This document shows positions 25,301-37,255 of a DNA stretch of 64,000 bases, piece after piece. Location of the stretch: NCBI GenBank assembly GCA_025266875.1, contig JALLLT010000041.1, positions 304,819-368,818 on the forward strand, in the 5' to 3' direction. The DNA is from Fennellomyces sp. T-0311. Its lineage: Eukaryota > Mucoromycota > Mucoromycetes > Mucorales > Lichtheimiaceae. The position numbers were made by a program, and so were the translations under genes. Positions within the stretch are counted from its first letter, which is position 1. Each line of letters starts with the position of its first letter. The notes beneath the pieces were generated by a model. The model worked only from the letters and a program-made list of their open reading frames with translations. It had not been told where the DNA came from and ran no database searches.

Positions 25301-27056
25301 AACAAAAACGAGTGGTCGATCGGTTTGCAAGGAAGCATCGGCTACATCCGATGGAATACAAACAAAAGTTCAATTCAGTGGAATGCAGGTGAGTGGACTC
25401 CCGCGCCACAATCGCTTTATTTAGCCGGACCACGCAATCGCCATGTGCCTTCACGAAGCACTCAGAATCTGAGAGCATTCTTTTTATGACAACAAAGCAT
25501 CATCATGACTGTATATTCGGATGGCATGATGGGAGGCACGAGCTTTGTTACAGTTCGAGAAAAAAGTATGCAATAAGTTTAGTGTTTGCCTCCTTTTTTT
25601 TCGACATTGTAATATATTTTGGTGGCACTAAAAACATGACACATAAACACATATTTCGCCAGTGTAGAAAAGCAAAAAGTAAGCCTCGGGTGACTGAAAC
25701 GACGTATAAAGATTTTCCAGCAGATGGCACCGTTCGAAATCTAAAGGATGTGGGGACGATGTACCCTATCTGCATTCATGACCTTTTCCATCTCATATGA
25801 TGTTCACCGTTCAAAGAATCATAAAGTGCCTAGAAAATCCGCTTGATAACCTGTTGCACGGGACAGCGAGCTGGGCCTCGGCCGAGCTTCCGATACTGTA
25901 CCAATCACTTTAGCCTTTCACATTGTCCAAAGCGCACGATTTTTTCTCTCTCAGCCCATCATATATTCATTTTTAGTAGATAACGAGCGTTGTGCGCTGT
26001 GATGATAGAAAAAAGAAAGACGTAAGTGAAACGTGATCGACGGAAGAAAAGTAATCGCGCGGTCTAATTATGTTTGCTTTTGTCGGATGCAAACATGAAA
26101 TGTCACATGAACATTTTTGTTTTTGACACGAAGGGGAAGGCACACGCATGCACTTTGCAATGTCACAATGGCAATCATGAACGAGCTTTGCTGTGTCTCC
26201 TCTGGCAGCGCTCCCATGGCAACCGAATCCTGGACATTAGGAGGACCTAGCAGAAGGACAATTTGCTCCAGCGGATGAGCGAAGGCGGGAAAAAGTACGA
26301 TTTTTTCCGTGTGATTTGTTAACGTTACGAAGATGGCTCAAGTGTGTCGTTACGATGGGGCTATCCAGGCGTGTGGTACTCCACGCTGTAGTCATGCGCG
26401 CGACACAACAGGGCATTCTCATGATGATACTCAAACATAAATACCCTTGCCCATGTTCTTTACAAACACAAGTGGTTAATAAACAAGTGGATGATCAAAT
26501 GTTCTGCGCGCTTTCTCATGGCGGTGTGCCAAGCTCGAGTTCCTTTTGTTGTCACTGTGGCGGGCGAGGTGAAACGGAGTTACGGGTGTCCAAAAAGAAG
26601 ATGAAAAGGAAGTGATCTCCATATCTTTTTTCCGAGGATGGAATATTAAAGATATATACGGCTCGATGATTGCTTGGGTTTCGAATTTGCTTATTTCCAC
26701 CGGAAATCTAAAGCCAGGCTTTGTTGGAAAAGGTGGGGGATGTGATCGCGCGTCCCCCCACGCATCTTTTCCCTTTCTCTCCTCTATACTGCTGGCCTAT
26801 TGCAAAAGGGTAAGCAGAGCATAGCTGTGTAACCATACACCGTATTATCGCATGCAGGACCGGAGTTTACTGACGAACTTCTTTCTTCTCTTTTTGACAT
26901 TCCTTCATTCTTCCCCATTGCAAATTCGTTCTTGCAAATCCACGACAATGAAGAAAAGAGATCGCGACACGTCTCCGCTCTATAGTCCTCCGTTAGATAC
27001 ATAGGGCCTTCCTCTAAAATCGCCTTATACTTGTCCTTGCGGGGCTTCAAGTCGCC
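19342..27056. other. 7.7-kb gene desert
   Basis: AT-rich DNA with no credible gene, tRNA or clear repeat. The longest frames (for example 20653-21051 plus, 132 codons) lack domains and normal coding composition. One slightly protein-like frame at 25096-25302 is listed separately. The last 0.5 kb before 27057 presumably holds the promoter of the MedA-like gene. The stretch may be old, fully decayed mobile DNA. Confidence 0.45.
25096..25302 (+). pseudogene. Short protein-like frame with a PIP-box-like end, origin unknown
   Basis: About 68 codons starting from TTG, so no true start codon. The text is not low-complexity: KIQLFFLKWFDEVIREYRSQ, then RKRLIIGEPTIITKYIKQ, ending SMDKITTFFHQRKN. The end resembles a PCNA-interacting peptide (xxx-I-xx-FF), though the usual glutamine is M here. 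No start, intron model or domain match was found. It may be a fragment of a dead gene or transposon, or chance. Confidence 0.15.
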
Positions 27057-29106
27057 ATGTCACAAAGTATAGCTGCATGGAGTAACGCATTAAATTGGCA
27101 TGGAACTAAGAAGACAATTTAGATTTTGATCTGCGCTCATCGGCCCCGCAACAACAGCAGTCATCCGAAGAGGAGCAACAGCAGCAGTCGCAACAGCAGC
27201 AATCTCAGCAACAACAACAGCAACAACAGCAACAGCAGCAACAACAACAACAGCAATTGCCCCCACGACAGTGGATTGAACAGCAGCCGACGCATCGCTT
27301 TGTTCCGCCGCGCATCTTTGAGTACGGGCCACCGGTGGGCTTAGACTCAGATACGCTCCGAATTGTTTTAGGGCTTGTTGATGTCGAAACGATCCCCATG
27401 TTGCGTATAGCACTCGGCTCATGCGTCCTGCCAACAGCGCAGACAGTTGTCAATCCAACTGCCGTATATGTACAATTGACAGCCACTGTGCCTAACTGGC
27501 AGATGACTCGCGCAACTGACAGGACCCGCGTTCCTGTGTATGTCGTCATCTGCGACCAACAGCAAGAGGTCATTGATAACTGCTTTGTTGGCTATTTTAC
27601 GTACGACTATGCCCGAAAACGATCGTCAGCTGAGTATGGATCCACCATGGCCACGGGGCCCAAGCGAACAAGGCGCGCCGAATCATTGTCGTCGTTACAG
27701 CCAGGTAAAGCCTAGCAATAACTTTATTTGCACGCCTCATCAAACATACATTTCCTGGTACAATTAGACCCGACAGCGTACATGGTACCTGCATATCAAG
27801 GTTATCCTGCAGCCGGTAGTAGCTCTAGTAGTTCTAGCAGCTACTACGGCCTTCCTCCGTCCCCATCGCCGTACATGACGCACTATCCAGCCACATCCCA
27901 GCCAGCCGGGCCATCGGCTCCGACCCGATCATCGCGCGGATATTACGAAGGTGATTGTTCTTTACATCATATTTATTTCTTTCTCTCCGCCTTCGCATAG
28001 AATTGCTATAATTGGTCCTATCTCCGTCTCGCTATCTCCACGAAGCTTATGCTTATTGTTATATGCTAGGTCCGCCCACCGTTACCCCCGCTCAGATGAT
28101 GGGTTATTCCTACAGAGACCAACCACTTTCTTCGAGCAGCGCATCAGCCAGCGAGCCGAGCCTGGGTTATCCAAGCATACCAACGTCGCACGCCCCTTCT
28201 GAGCTCACCGACGAAGCAGCGGCAGCGGCAGCAGCCATGAGTCAGATGGGACATCAACAGTCAGGTGTCCTCACCCATGCCGACCCATCGTCAGCAGCGG
28301 CCGGATTGCAGCCGTACATGATGCAGCAGCTCACTCCACCTATTCAGCCGCAACAGCCACCAAGTACGACCACCACTACCGCACCCACCTCGTCAGCGAC
28401 AATGGAGCCTATTGCTCCAGCACCTCTGGCTCCGTCTGGAACCTCCAGTTCGACCACCACTTCCCCAACTTCTTCTCAGCCACCTCTCTACGACCCCTAC
28501 GCTCACATTCTCAACAAGGCCAATCTCCATGTCGAAGGAAATCTCGAAGACATGTTGGAGAATTGGACCCCCGAGGAATGGCAGAATCAGCGACGTTTGG
28601 TACAGTTCTGGCGGCGCCAGGAAGGCAACGAGGTGATTTGTAGCTTTGCGCCTATAGCTCAAAGTGAACGACCACAACAACAGAGCATGATTGTGGTATC
28701 GTGTATTTACTGGCGGGAACAGAACGATTACTTTATTACATCTGTTGACTGCATTTATTTGCTCGAAAGCTTAATCGGTGTAAGGTTCACGGTCGAGGAA
28801 AAAAACCGGATACGGCGCAATCTTGAAGGCTTTCGTCCATTGACTGTCAGCAAGCTCAGGCAAGACAGTGCAGAGTTTTTCAAGTTGATCATGGCGTTTC
28901 CTAATCCAAAACCGCGTAATATCGAAAAAGATGTGAAGGTGTTTCCATGGCGATCCCTCGCTATGGCTCTGAAGAAAATCATTAGCAAGTACACAGCAAG
29001 CTATAGTAGCACAGCAAGTGTCAACCTCGAAGCTCTCACCACTCCCTTTCCGCCATCTTCCGATTCCGGTGAAGGAAGCAGTAGCAGCAGAGCTCCAGAA
29101 CCATAG
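27057..29106 (+). CDS. MedA (medusa)-family developmental transcription regulator
   Basis: Model: 27057-27066, 27111-27704, 27768-27950, 28070-29106; 607 aa, closing in frame. Exon 1 is just ATGTCACAAA and joins to give MSQKDNLDFDLRSS. A Gln-rich tract (CAG/CAA, 27149-27256) follows. The N-terminal conserved block includes RIFEYGPPVGLDSDTLRIVL. The C-terminal block (about residues 425-565) matches the signature of the fungal MedA/Ren1/Acr1 family: NWTPEEWQNQRRLVQFWRRQ, SCIYWREQNDYFITSVDCIY, FTVEEKNRIRRNLEGFRPLT, and FFKLIMAFPNPKPRNIEKDV with KVFPW and ALKKIISKY. In filamentous ascomycetes this family controls conidiophore/conidium development; its role in early-diverging fungi is not established to my knowledge. 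The C-terminal block is beyond doubt; the 44-nt first intron and tiny first exon are the least certain parts. Confidence 0.9.
27149..27256 (+). repeat. CAG/CAA glutamine-repeat tract inside the MedA-like gene
   Basis: A mixed CAG/CAA run encodes mostly glutamine with a few Ser/Glu interruptions. The longest uninterrupted stretch (27207-27256) encodes about 16 Gln. Such tracts are length-variable between strains. Confidence 0.85.
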
Positions 29107-29353
29107 ACCACTTTCCTTTACTCTTTTCTTTATAGATTCATTAGTACTACTTTTATTACTTTATTTACTATTATCTATGTTATATTTACGTCGTAGTATT
29201 ATCTAATACATATTATCATTCATTGGATCTCATTAGCAAGAAAAACATGGGTTTGAATCAGTTCTGTTTTTGGAACTGCAGAAATAATAGCGAAAGGGCT
29301 TCTGAAATCCATCACTTTTCTTCCTTTAACAACTTCTCTTCTTATTCTTAAAA

Positions 29354-30897
29354 ATGCCAGCATTACGCCGACCTTCGAAAACAATGTACGACTTTATCGT
29401 GATCGGCGGTGGGTCAGGTGGTCTTGCAGCAGCACGACGCGCAAGCACGCTCTATGCAGCACGCGTTGCATTAGTCGAAGCGCACGGCAGATTGGGAGGC
29501 ACGTGCGTCAACGTCGGCTGTGTACCAAAGAAGATCATGTGGAACACGGCTACATTAGCTGAGTCATTACACGATGCAGCCGAAGTGGGATTCAAACTGC
29601 AAGATCCCGATGCACCTGTCGACTGGGCCACTGTAAAACGCAAACGTGATGCTTATATCAAGCGACTGAACAATATCTACGAAAGCAACCTGGAAAAGGC
29701 CAAAGTCGAGCATATCCACGGTACTGCCGAGTTTATCAACAGCCATACCATTCGTGTCAAGGAAACTCCAGAAGATGCTGGTGTCGAAATGATAGCCACC
29801 AATATCTTGATTGCCACAGGTGGACATGCCATCATTCCAGACCTCCCAGGTGCTGAGTTAGGTATCGATTCCGACGGATTCTTTGCATTGGAGGAACAAC
29901 CTCGTCGTGTGGCGGTAGTGGGTACCGGTTACATTGGTATCGAGATTGCGGGCATTTTCAATGCGCTTGGTAGCAAGGTCACGGTTTATTCGCGTACCAA
30001 GCAGATTCTGCGCAAGTTTGACTCGGTCATACACGATAACATGCTTTCCGAAATGCAAAAAAGCGGAATCGACTTTGTATTCGAGTCGGAAGTGTGCGGC
30101 TTGGAGAAAACAGAGAATGGTATCTGTGTAAAGTCCAACAAGGAATCCGTCGAGGTCGATTGTGTTCTTTGGGCTTTGGGTCGTGTTCCCAACGTCAGCG
30201 CTCTCAACCTGGAGTCAGCCAATGTCGAAACTGGCCATCATGGTTTTATCAATGTTGACAAGTTCCAGAACACGACTCAAGAAGGCGTCTATGCTCTCGG
30301 CGACTGTGTTGGCAAATTTGAGTTGACACCAGGTAATAAGTACAATTTTTGGCTGCCATATTTTTTTGACACTTATTCAGTGGCGATTGCTGCCGGCCGT
30401 AAACTCGCCGATCGACTTTTCGGTAGCACCCCTGCACGACTGGAATACGAAAATATTCCTACCGTTTTGTTTGGTCACCCGACAGCAGGCGCTATTGGTT
30501 TAACAGAAGACGAGGCCCGTGAGAAGTATGGTGATGATGTCAAGATTTACAAGACACAGTTCACCAACTTGTATTATGCCTTGCTGGAACACAAGCAAGC
30601 AACTGCTTTCAAGCTTATTGTAACCGGACCAGAAGAAAAGGTCATCGGTTTACATTTGTTTGGAAAAGGTACAGATGAGATGCTGCAAGGTTTCGGTGTT
30701 GCTATCAGGTAAATAGATCTGCTTCTGTTTGTTACTGAAAAAAGCTGACCCTATTGTTTAGAATGGGAGCCACTAAGGCTGACTTTGATAATTGTGTTGC
30801 TATTCACCCTACCGCTGGGGAAGAATTGGTAAATAATAGGATACCTCCATTAATTTTTATTTACTTTCTAACCTTTACGTAGGTCACTCTGGTTTAA
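29354..30897 (+). CDS. GLR1: Glutathione reductase (NADPH), four exons
   Basis: Reduces GSSG to GSH with NADPH and FAD; cytosolic and/or mitochondrial. Model: 29354-30332, 30381-30708, 30762-30828, 30883-30897; 462 aa. FAD site [20 protein letters not shown]; redox disulfide [13 protein letters not shown] (C51, C56); NADPH site [13 protein letters not shown]; second FAD motif [10 protein letters not shown]; catalytic-base motif [11 protein letters not shown] (H451) at the extreme C-terminus. The 48-nt intron 30333-30380 is a multiple of three without stops, so unspliced reading would add 16 residues (NKYNFWL…). The spliced form [13 protein letters not shown] matches the family exactly. The last exon is only GTCACTCTGGTTTAA. 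Two early ATGs (M1 and M11) could give differently targeted forms. The family is certain; GLR1 is the usual fungal name. Confidence 0.95.
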
Positions 30898-33410
30898 ACA
30901 TCTTTTTTCTTTACCATTTCTTTTGCGAACTCTACATAATTCTATCGCTTTTTTGTATCTTTAAACAATAATAAACATAGCGTTTGCAACTAATTTTGAC
31001 TCTATGCGTAAATGTGAGGTACCTAAGATCCCATGGAAAATAAACAGAGCGTATGTTACACACAAGCATAAATGTATATCATACGTAAAGCCATATTGAC
31101 GTTTAAAGATATACATGTGGCTTGAACTAATGAATGGGAAAACCCGGTATTGCATAGTTCTGTAAAAAGAAAATTGTAAAGAGACAATTCGGAATCGTGA
31201 GTTAGGGACTTTGCAGTATTTTATATCCTCCCATTCGATTATATTGCCCGAGCACCAAAAGTGGCTACACGCTCAGTGCCAAAATGGACATACGGATGTG
31301 TCAAACTTCTAATAGAAAAATCCTGTTTTTGAGACCTTGAAAGATTTTTATCTGGGGGACAACAGCCACATTGGCCACAAATTCGGATTGGTTACCGCTC
31401 TATCGAACACAAACGAGACTTGGGAGACTTACCTGATGAGTAAAGTTCATTCGTGCAACATGGGTGAACTGCTACGTAGAGCTTAGACGCGTGACACAGG
31501 GAGATAGAGACATATGGAAGATTACGGATGGTGGATATTAAAAAACTAGACACACGGGATAAGACAGGGTACTATGAAGGACATAAGGCTACAAAATTGA
31601 GCTTCAAATCCGTACCAAAAGATACACGCAGCAGCTTTGTATATTGTATTACGAGAGGCCTGATTTATGTAACCGTCGCAATCTAACTGTCAAACATATT
31701 ACATCACTTACAGCACAGTGCTGAGCAATTGTGTAAGTTGGATAAAGAATGTGTTGCAAGTTTAAGTCATTGATATCCATCGTATCATGTAGAAATAGTT
31801 ACTATTGCCTGAATTTTAGCGCGTTTAATAATCAAATGCGTGTTCCTTGAACTGACATATATGTATAAACTGTCTCTATACCAACAAAACGTCAATAAAA
31901 GAAAACAAAACCAGATGCTTGGTTGATGACATTTGCACATACCAGGAGATATTCGGAAGCATCACAGCACGAACATAGCCGAGCTCTGACACTACAGATG
32001 CCTTTTGCAGGGTTTGCTGCGCACGAAAGTGCACCTGCTGTCATGTTTGGGTCACCCGATCTGCTAGAATAGTGAGAGGAAGATCGGAGAAGAAACTGTA
32101 TATATTGCTTGTGAGAAACGTTTATACTGGTCAGATCAAGGAGTAAGCATCCGAGCTTATAAAAGCTGTACGACGCTCTAATAAGGCGGATTACAAGAAA
32201 GGCCACACCTTGCACCCCGAGTAAAGGGCCATTGACACATTTGTTTAGGAGGAAATGTTCTGACGAATGCTCCAATGTTTCTCGGTCTAGCCATCAAATG
32301 ACAAATCCTTTAACTAATTCCGCGCAGTGAATAACTCATGACGACTTCTTCTTTTAGGAAAAAAGTAACTAAAATAGGCATCATTTTTTTACCTTAACCA
32401 AATTTCTGTTGATAAATGTTTGCTAGTGTCTAATGTATACTCTCCCTTTCGCTTGACAATCATTTACTGAAACAATCTTTTGCGTAGTAGTTTATATGAC
32501 TTGAAAAAAACTACTGATGCTAAAGTTAAAGGAATCATGGGGATTTGCATGACACAGAAAACAAACTCACGTAGCACATTTCCCCTACCGAAAAGAGTAA
32601 TGCTTTTATGGGAAGTAAAAGTATTTTCTGTTTAGAATTCTACATGCTGGATTTTTTCCTTACATGATTTTTAATCAAGGTGGGTGAATAAGTCATTTTG
32701 ACATTCAGAATCATCCCGGCAATGTTGATGCAAGTTGATCAAAACTTGCATGATGTGGCTCAGGTACATTTTACGATCACATCTTTTTGCATATGCATGA
32801 CACCCGTGTGGGAACTTAAAAGCGAGCCCTCGTTCAACGCGTAAAAAAGTGGGAAGAATTGGGGGGCGAACAGGGTTGTACTGAAAAGAACGGGTTCTTA
32901 TGTAAGACCTTTAACGATATATTTTGCTGTTGACCGGACGAGCTTTTATTGTGGTACGCGGGTCCATGGCGCTAAATTACACATATGTAAGCAAGCACAT
33001 GCGTTCTTGATGAACCATTGTACACTACTAAAGGGGGAGTATACATCGGCGTTTAACGGTGAAAAAAATGATACGGTGTGTGTGAGTTAGCTTTGTGAAG
33101 GTTCATTGCATCTAGAAGTCTTAGTCAGGGAACCAAAAAAATTGCCACTTTTGGTCATCGAAACCGGTAAATTTATACGGAATATAGGCGAAATTTCTGT
33201 ACCCTACTCAGGGAATAATGAAGGGAACTGTGGGGTGTGCGAAAGTAAAAAGAAGATGATCACCTTGTTGCACAATGATTTTGTGTTGCCCCTACATATC
33301 GTCCACAAGCACAGCTAGCACCCATATAAATATGCCTGTGTACGCATGATGCGACTTTTTTTCTTCTTCCTTGGGGTTCCCGTTATCACTGATCCGCCAA
33401 AAATTTCATC
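30898..33410. other. Intergenic region upstream of the sugar transporter
   Basis: About 2.5 kb, AT-rich, no supported gene. A TATA-like TATAAATA lies at 33325-33332, about 80 bp before the transporter ATG. Open frames at 31892-32275 (minus) and 33106-33318 (plus) have no recognisable domain. Confidence 0.5.
33325..33332 (+). promoter_or_regulatory. TATA box of the sugar transporter gene
   Basis: TATAAATA is placed 79 bp upstream of the ATG at 33411, followed by a pyrimidine-rich leader (TTTTTTTCTTCTTCC). Distance and sequence fit a fungal core promoter. Confidence 0.55.
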
Positions 33411-35514
33411 ATGAAGCATATGTCATTGATCGCCACGACGATCTCCTGTATGGGAGGTTTCTTGTTTGGTTACGACATCGGAGTCATCAGCGGTACGGAA
33501 CACACCGCCGCGAAAGAGAGAGAAAACTAAAATTTTGGAATAAAGGTGTGCTGGCAATGCCTACATTTCCTGTATTCTTCGGAATGGTGGGCGATGACGA
33601 ATACATTGCACGCGTCAAAGGTGATGTCGTTGCTTTGCTGCAAGCTGGTTGCTGTGCGGGTGCCTTGCTGATCAACTTTTTTGCTGGTAAAGAAAAACAG
33701 TAATACAAAAAGCCGCTGCATAATTCTTATCCTTATCTGGTAGATCGATTTGGTCGTAAACTCGCTATTATTGTTTCGTCTGTCATTTTCATTATCGGTG
33801 GTATCCTGCAAGCAGTTGCACAAAACCTTGCAACCATGCTGGCTGGTAGATTTGTTGCTGGATGTAGGTATCGAGATATATTTACTTATCAGCTTCTGAG
33901 AACTAACGCGTAAATCATAGTCGGTGTAGGCTGTTGCAGTATGCTTGTGCCAATGTACATTGCCGAAATTGCCCCCAGAAAACTTCGTGGCCGCTTGGGT
34001 ACTTTGTGGCAGTTTTTGATCGTCTTGGGTATCATGATGTCCTATTGGTAAGAATTTCGCACATATGTATAATGAAATAGGTTCACTGACATGAAGGGTC
34101 TAGGGTCGATTATGGCTGTGTGCGTCACATCCCCGAGGGCAATAAGCAATGGCGAACTGCTCTCGGTATCCAAATTATCCCTGGAGGTCTGTTGCTCATC
34201 GGCATGTTCTTCCTTCCAGAGTCACTCCGTTGGCTCGCACTGAGGTAGTAATGCATATACATACCTTGTGATGCGGAAAATACTCATTTAGTTAATTTTC
34301 ATCAGAGACCGCTATGACGATGTTCTGCGAACTCTTGTCTTCCTTCGCGACCAGCCCGAAGATGATCCGGAAATCGTTCAAGAAATCGAAGAAATTCGTG
34401 CTGCAGTTACTTTAGAGTTGGAAAGCAAGTCGAGCCGCTGGACCGAAATCTTCATTCCAAACAATCTTCGTCGTCTATTTATTGGTATCTGGTTACAGAT
34501 TTTCCAACAGTGGACTGGCACAAATGCTGTGGTAAGTATCAAAGTGGTATATCGTGATCCATGGTTTAATTTTTGGACCCGTTAGAATTACTATGCACCT
34601 GATATCTTCCGATCTATCGGACTTACCCAAGAAAATACTGATATTCTTGCCACTGGTGTCTATGGTAAAAAAAAAATGTAATCTGAAGGAAGCCGAGTTG
34701 AAAAACTGATGTATTTAATAGGTATTGTCAAGGTGGTGTTTGTATTTGTCGCTTTCTTTATGATTGATACCCGCCTTGGTCGTCGACGAACATTGATGCT
34801 CGGTGCTGTCTTTATGATGGTCGCATTCTTTGTTTTGGCTGGTATGATTCTTGGTATTGAGAGAGACAACTCGGCTGCTCCGGAAGGTGAATTGCAACAC
34901 GTCGGTGCCAAGGGCTACGTTGCAATGGTAATGATTTACCTGTTTGCAGTTGGGTAAGTAAATAAGAAAGGAAGCTTGTTGGTACCATTGAAAAGGTTGC
35001 TTATAAGCTCTTCTATTGAACTATAGTTACGAATTCTCTTGGGGGTAAAGTATTCATTTAGATAAAGAAGAGAAGATTGGTTTACTAATATACTAAATCT
35101 AGTCCTGTTGTCTGGGTTGTATGCTCCGAAATCTTCCCTACCCGTATTCGTGCAGTCTGTCTATCACTTACAACCGCATTCAACTGGGTATGCCAAAAAA
35201 AAAAAAGTTAACAACTAATGCAACAACTAACTACGCATACAATTTAGGCCATGAATGCTACCATTGCCAAGGTGACCCCAATTATGATGCAAAACATTAC
35301 GTACGGCACCTACTTCTTCTTTGGTTGCTGTGCCATTCTTATGGGTACTTTTACCTACGTGCTTGTTCCAGAGACTCGAGGACGATCATTGGAAGAAATG
35401 GAAGAAGTGTTCTCAGGAAGCATTTTTGCGTTCAAAGATACTTATGTCTGGCGTCCACCAAAGAAGAATAAGGATGCTATTGCTGAGGAAGGTGGCAGTG
35501 CCGATAAAGAGTAA
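33411..35514 (+). CDS. MFS sugar/proton symporter with eleven exons, including an 18-nt micro-exon
   Basis: Twelve-span major facilitator of the sugar-transporter family in the plasma membrane. Model: 33411-33492, 33546-33686, 33744-33863, 33921-34047, 34104-34244, 34306-34531, 34586-34664, 34722-34953, 35027-35044, 35103-35187, 35248-35514; 505 aa, in frame throughout. Family signatures in order: [87 protein letters not shown] and [15 protein letters not shown]. Exon 9 is only 18 nt (35027-35044); without it the TM10 segment GYEFSWGPVVW is broken. The two halves and central loop have normal length. Similar to fungal hexose/quinate-type permeases; the substrate cannot be assigned. Confidence 0.92.
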
Positions 35515-35956
35515 TTTTTGTATCCCTTTTAGTAGTACCCCAATAGTATAATTATCTTTACTTCTGATTCTTTACATCCACTTAATAATACTTAACACTT
35601 TTAACACTGTTTGTTCAAGCATAATCCTGCGCTTGCAATTCAAGTATATAGCCACTCTGTCACCTTAAGGATACGGAGAGCTTAAGTATACGAGTAGTAT
35701 GTATATCTGTCATCCGTGTACTTGCTGTTAATAAAGTTCTACACTATGGTTTTCAAATGAGTTCAATAGTAGCGCTTTTTTAATTACATCATGATTAACT
35801 GTTGTGTGTAGCAACATGAAATCAGAAAAGAAAAGGGGCGAGAAAGGTATGCAGTAAACTATAATATGTTCTACTAGTTCAAGAAGATTGTTTGGCTTTG
35901 CTTTCAGCCAAATACAGTTTTCCAAGATGATTACAATTACTTTTGTGATTATCATT
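35515..35956. other. Convergent intergenic region
   Basis: About 440 bp between the stop codons of the sugar transporter (plus) and the PY-motif membrane protein (minus). AT-rich and presumably the 3' UTRs of both genes. No other feature seen. Confidence 0.5.
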
Positions 35957-36854
35957 TTATGATGATACTTCAATGGCCGTTTGCCTAGTGGGTGTACATG
36001 CCGTACTACTATTGTTATCCTGGCGGACCAATGCTGGTTCAGGAATAGTAGGGAGAAGTGACGTTTGAGAGGAGCATGTTGCGGGGTACGTGCCGACGGT
36101 ACTACTTTCGATACGCGATGATGACGATGGTTGAAGGAGTTGTTGCATATTTGCTTCCGAATAGCTCGGTGGTGGCAATCCTCGTGGAAAGTAAACGGAT
36201 GATGATGAGTCCACAACCGCTGCTTGATAAGATGGTAATTCTTCTTCTTCCGGAGAAATCTCAACAATTAAACATAGCCGAGCAGTTCGGTAATTCACTG
36301 GAATCGAATCATTTCCTGTGGGTCGACGGAATGACCATCGTACTCGATCACTCTTGTTAAATTCTCGTAGCGTTTGCTTCAATACTCGCTCAAACTATTT
36401 TGAAACAGAAGTTATTACATATAAAGCGTGTTTTTTTGTTAAAAAAACTCAATGTATTTACCTCTTTTATACGATAAACTAAACTTGCCCGCCTCCGGCT
36501 TGTCCAAAATGAAAGTGCAGCTGGGATCACCAGTAAAATGAGTGGGTACCACATTGAAATATCGGCCGAGCGCGCTGCGAGAGAAAACCCGGCGGAACAT
36601 GCAATACATGTAATAATAAATACAAACACATAGTATTCGGTATGACTTGAGGGACACTTGTTACGGACCAACCGATTGAGCTGTTCAAGTCGATCATCGA
36701 ATACTTGTTTTGGTAGCTTTTTTTATTTTTGCAAAAACCGTCAATTAGTTTTTTTTTCTTCTTGATCGTCCGGGGGCTTGTTATTTACAAGATCGCTGAA
36801 AGTGGCGGTTCGTTCATAATCATCAAAACATATCCTCGGAGGCCGCCACCGCAT
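35957..36854 (-). CDS. Conserved two-pass membrane protein with PY motifs, function unknown
   Basis: Model: 36854-36789, 36716-36462, 36394-35957; 252 aa. An alternative upstream ATG at 36869 adds five residues. Exon 1 gives MRWRPPRICFDDYERTATFS. A basic/acidic segment (VFDDRLEQLNRLVRNK) leads to two adjacent membrane segments, about YYVFVFIITCIACSAGFSLA and WYPLILLVIPAALSFW. A cytosolic amphipathic stretch (ERVLKQTLREFNKSDRVRW) and a Ser-rich tail follow. The tail carries LPSYQA and LPPPSYSEA; the latter is a PPxY motif of the kind bound by WW domains of Rsp5/NEDD4 ligases. I do not recognise the family by name. The short membrane hairpin and PY tail suggest an endomembrane protein regulated by ubiquitination (inference). 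Confidence 0.72.
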
Positions 36855-36869
36855 ATTAATTATACTCAT

Positions 36870-37255
36870 ACTTGTGAGTACTGTCATATTATAAAAAAGC
36901 TGGTTGTAAAAAAAAGAGAGAAAAGAGAAAAAGATACAACCCTTTTCCCAGTTTGAATTGGCAGGGTCACAAAAAAAGGAGGAATGCCGGTAGAGGAAAG
37001 GGGGAGTGTACTTCAAGCAATTGGGTTGTACTTGGTCAAAGGTAAACCAGTAAGGGGTGCCATGGATTAAAGACGGTGAATATGATACGAATCACGAATG
37101 AGCTGAGGGATGTATAAAAACTACAGTATCCTCCACAGTGCGATTTTCCAGGGGTGCAATTATCTTTCTTTTCAGGGCTCAACCAATGTGATACTCTTTT
37201 GTTTTTACTGCTTTCAACAACAGTATCACAAACGCATAATTTTTATCAGGAGAAG
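36870..37255. other. Intergenic region with TATA element
   Basis: About 390 bp between the membrane-protein start (minus) and a small plus-strand frame. TGTATAAAAACTA at about 37110-37122 looks like a plus-strand TATA box 135-145 bp before the ATG at 37256. No other signal recognised. Confidence 0.4.

Noticed and set aside
19342..27056. Hidden LTRs with the TGTGGTAT...ATACCACA signature in the gene desert
   Set aside because: No copy of these ends with the TATAAATA-AATAAA unit was recognised there. A self-alignment of the window would be the proper test.
30333..30380. Glutathione reductase read without the third-codon-phase intron
   Set aside because: The 16 extra residues interrupt the invariant [13 protein letters not shown] segment, and GT/AG ends are present.
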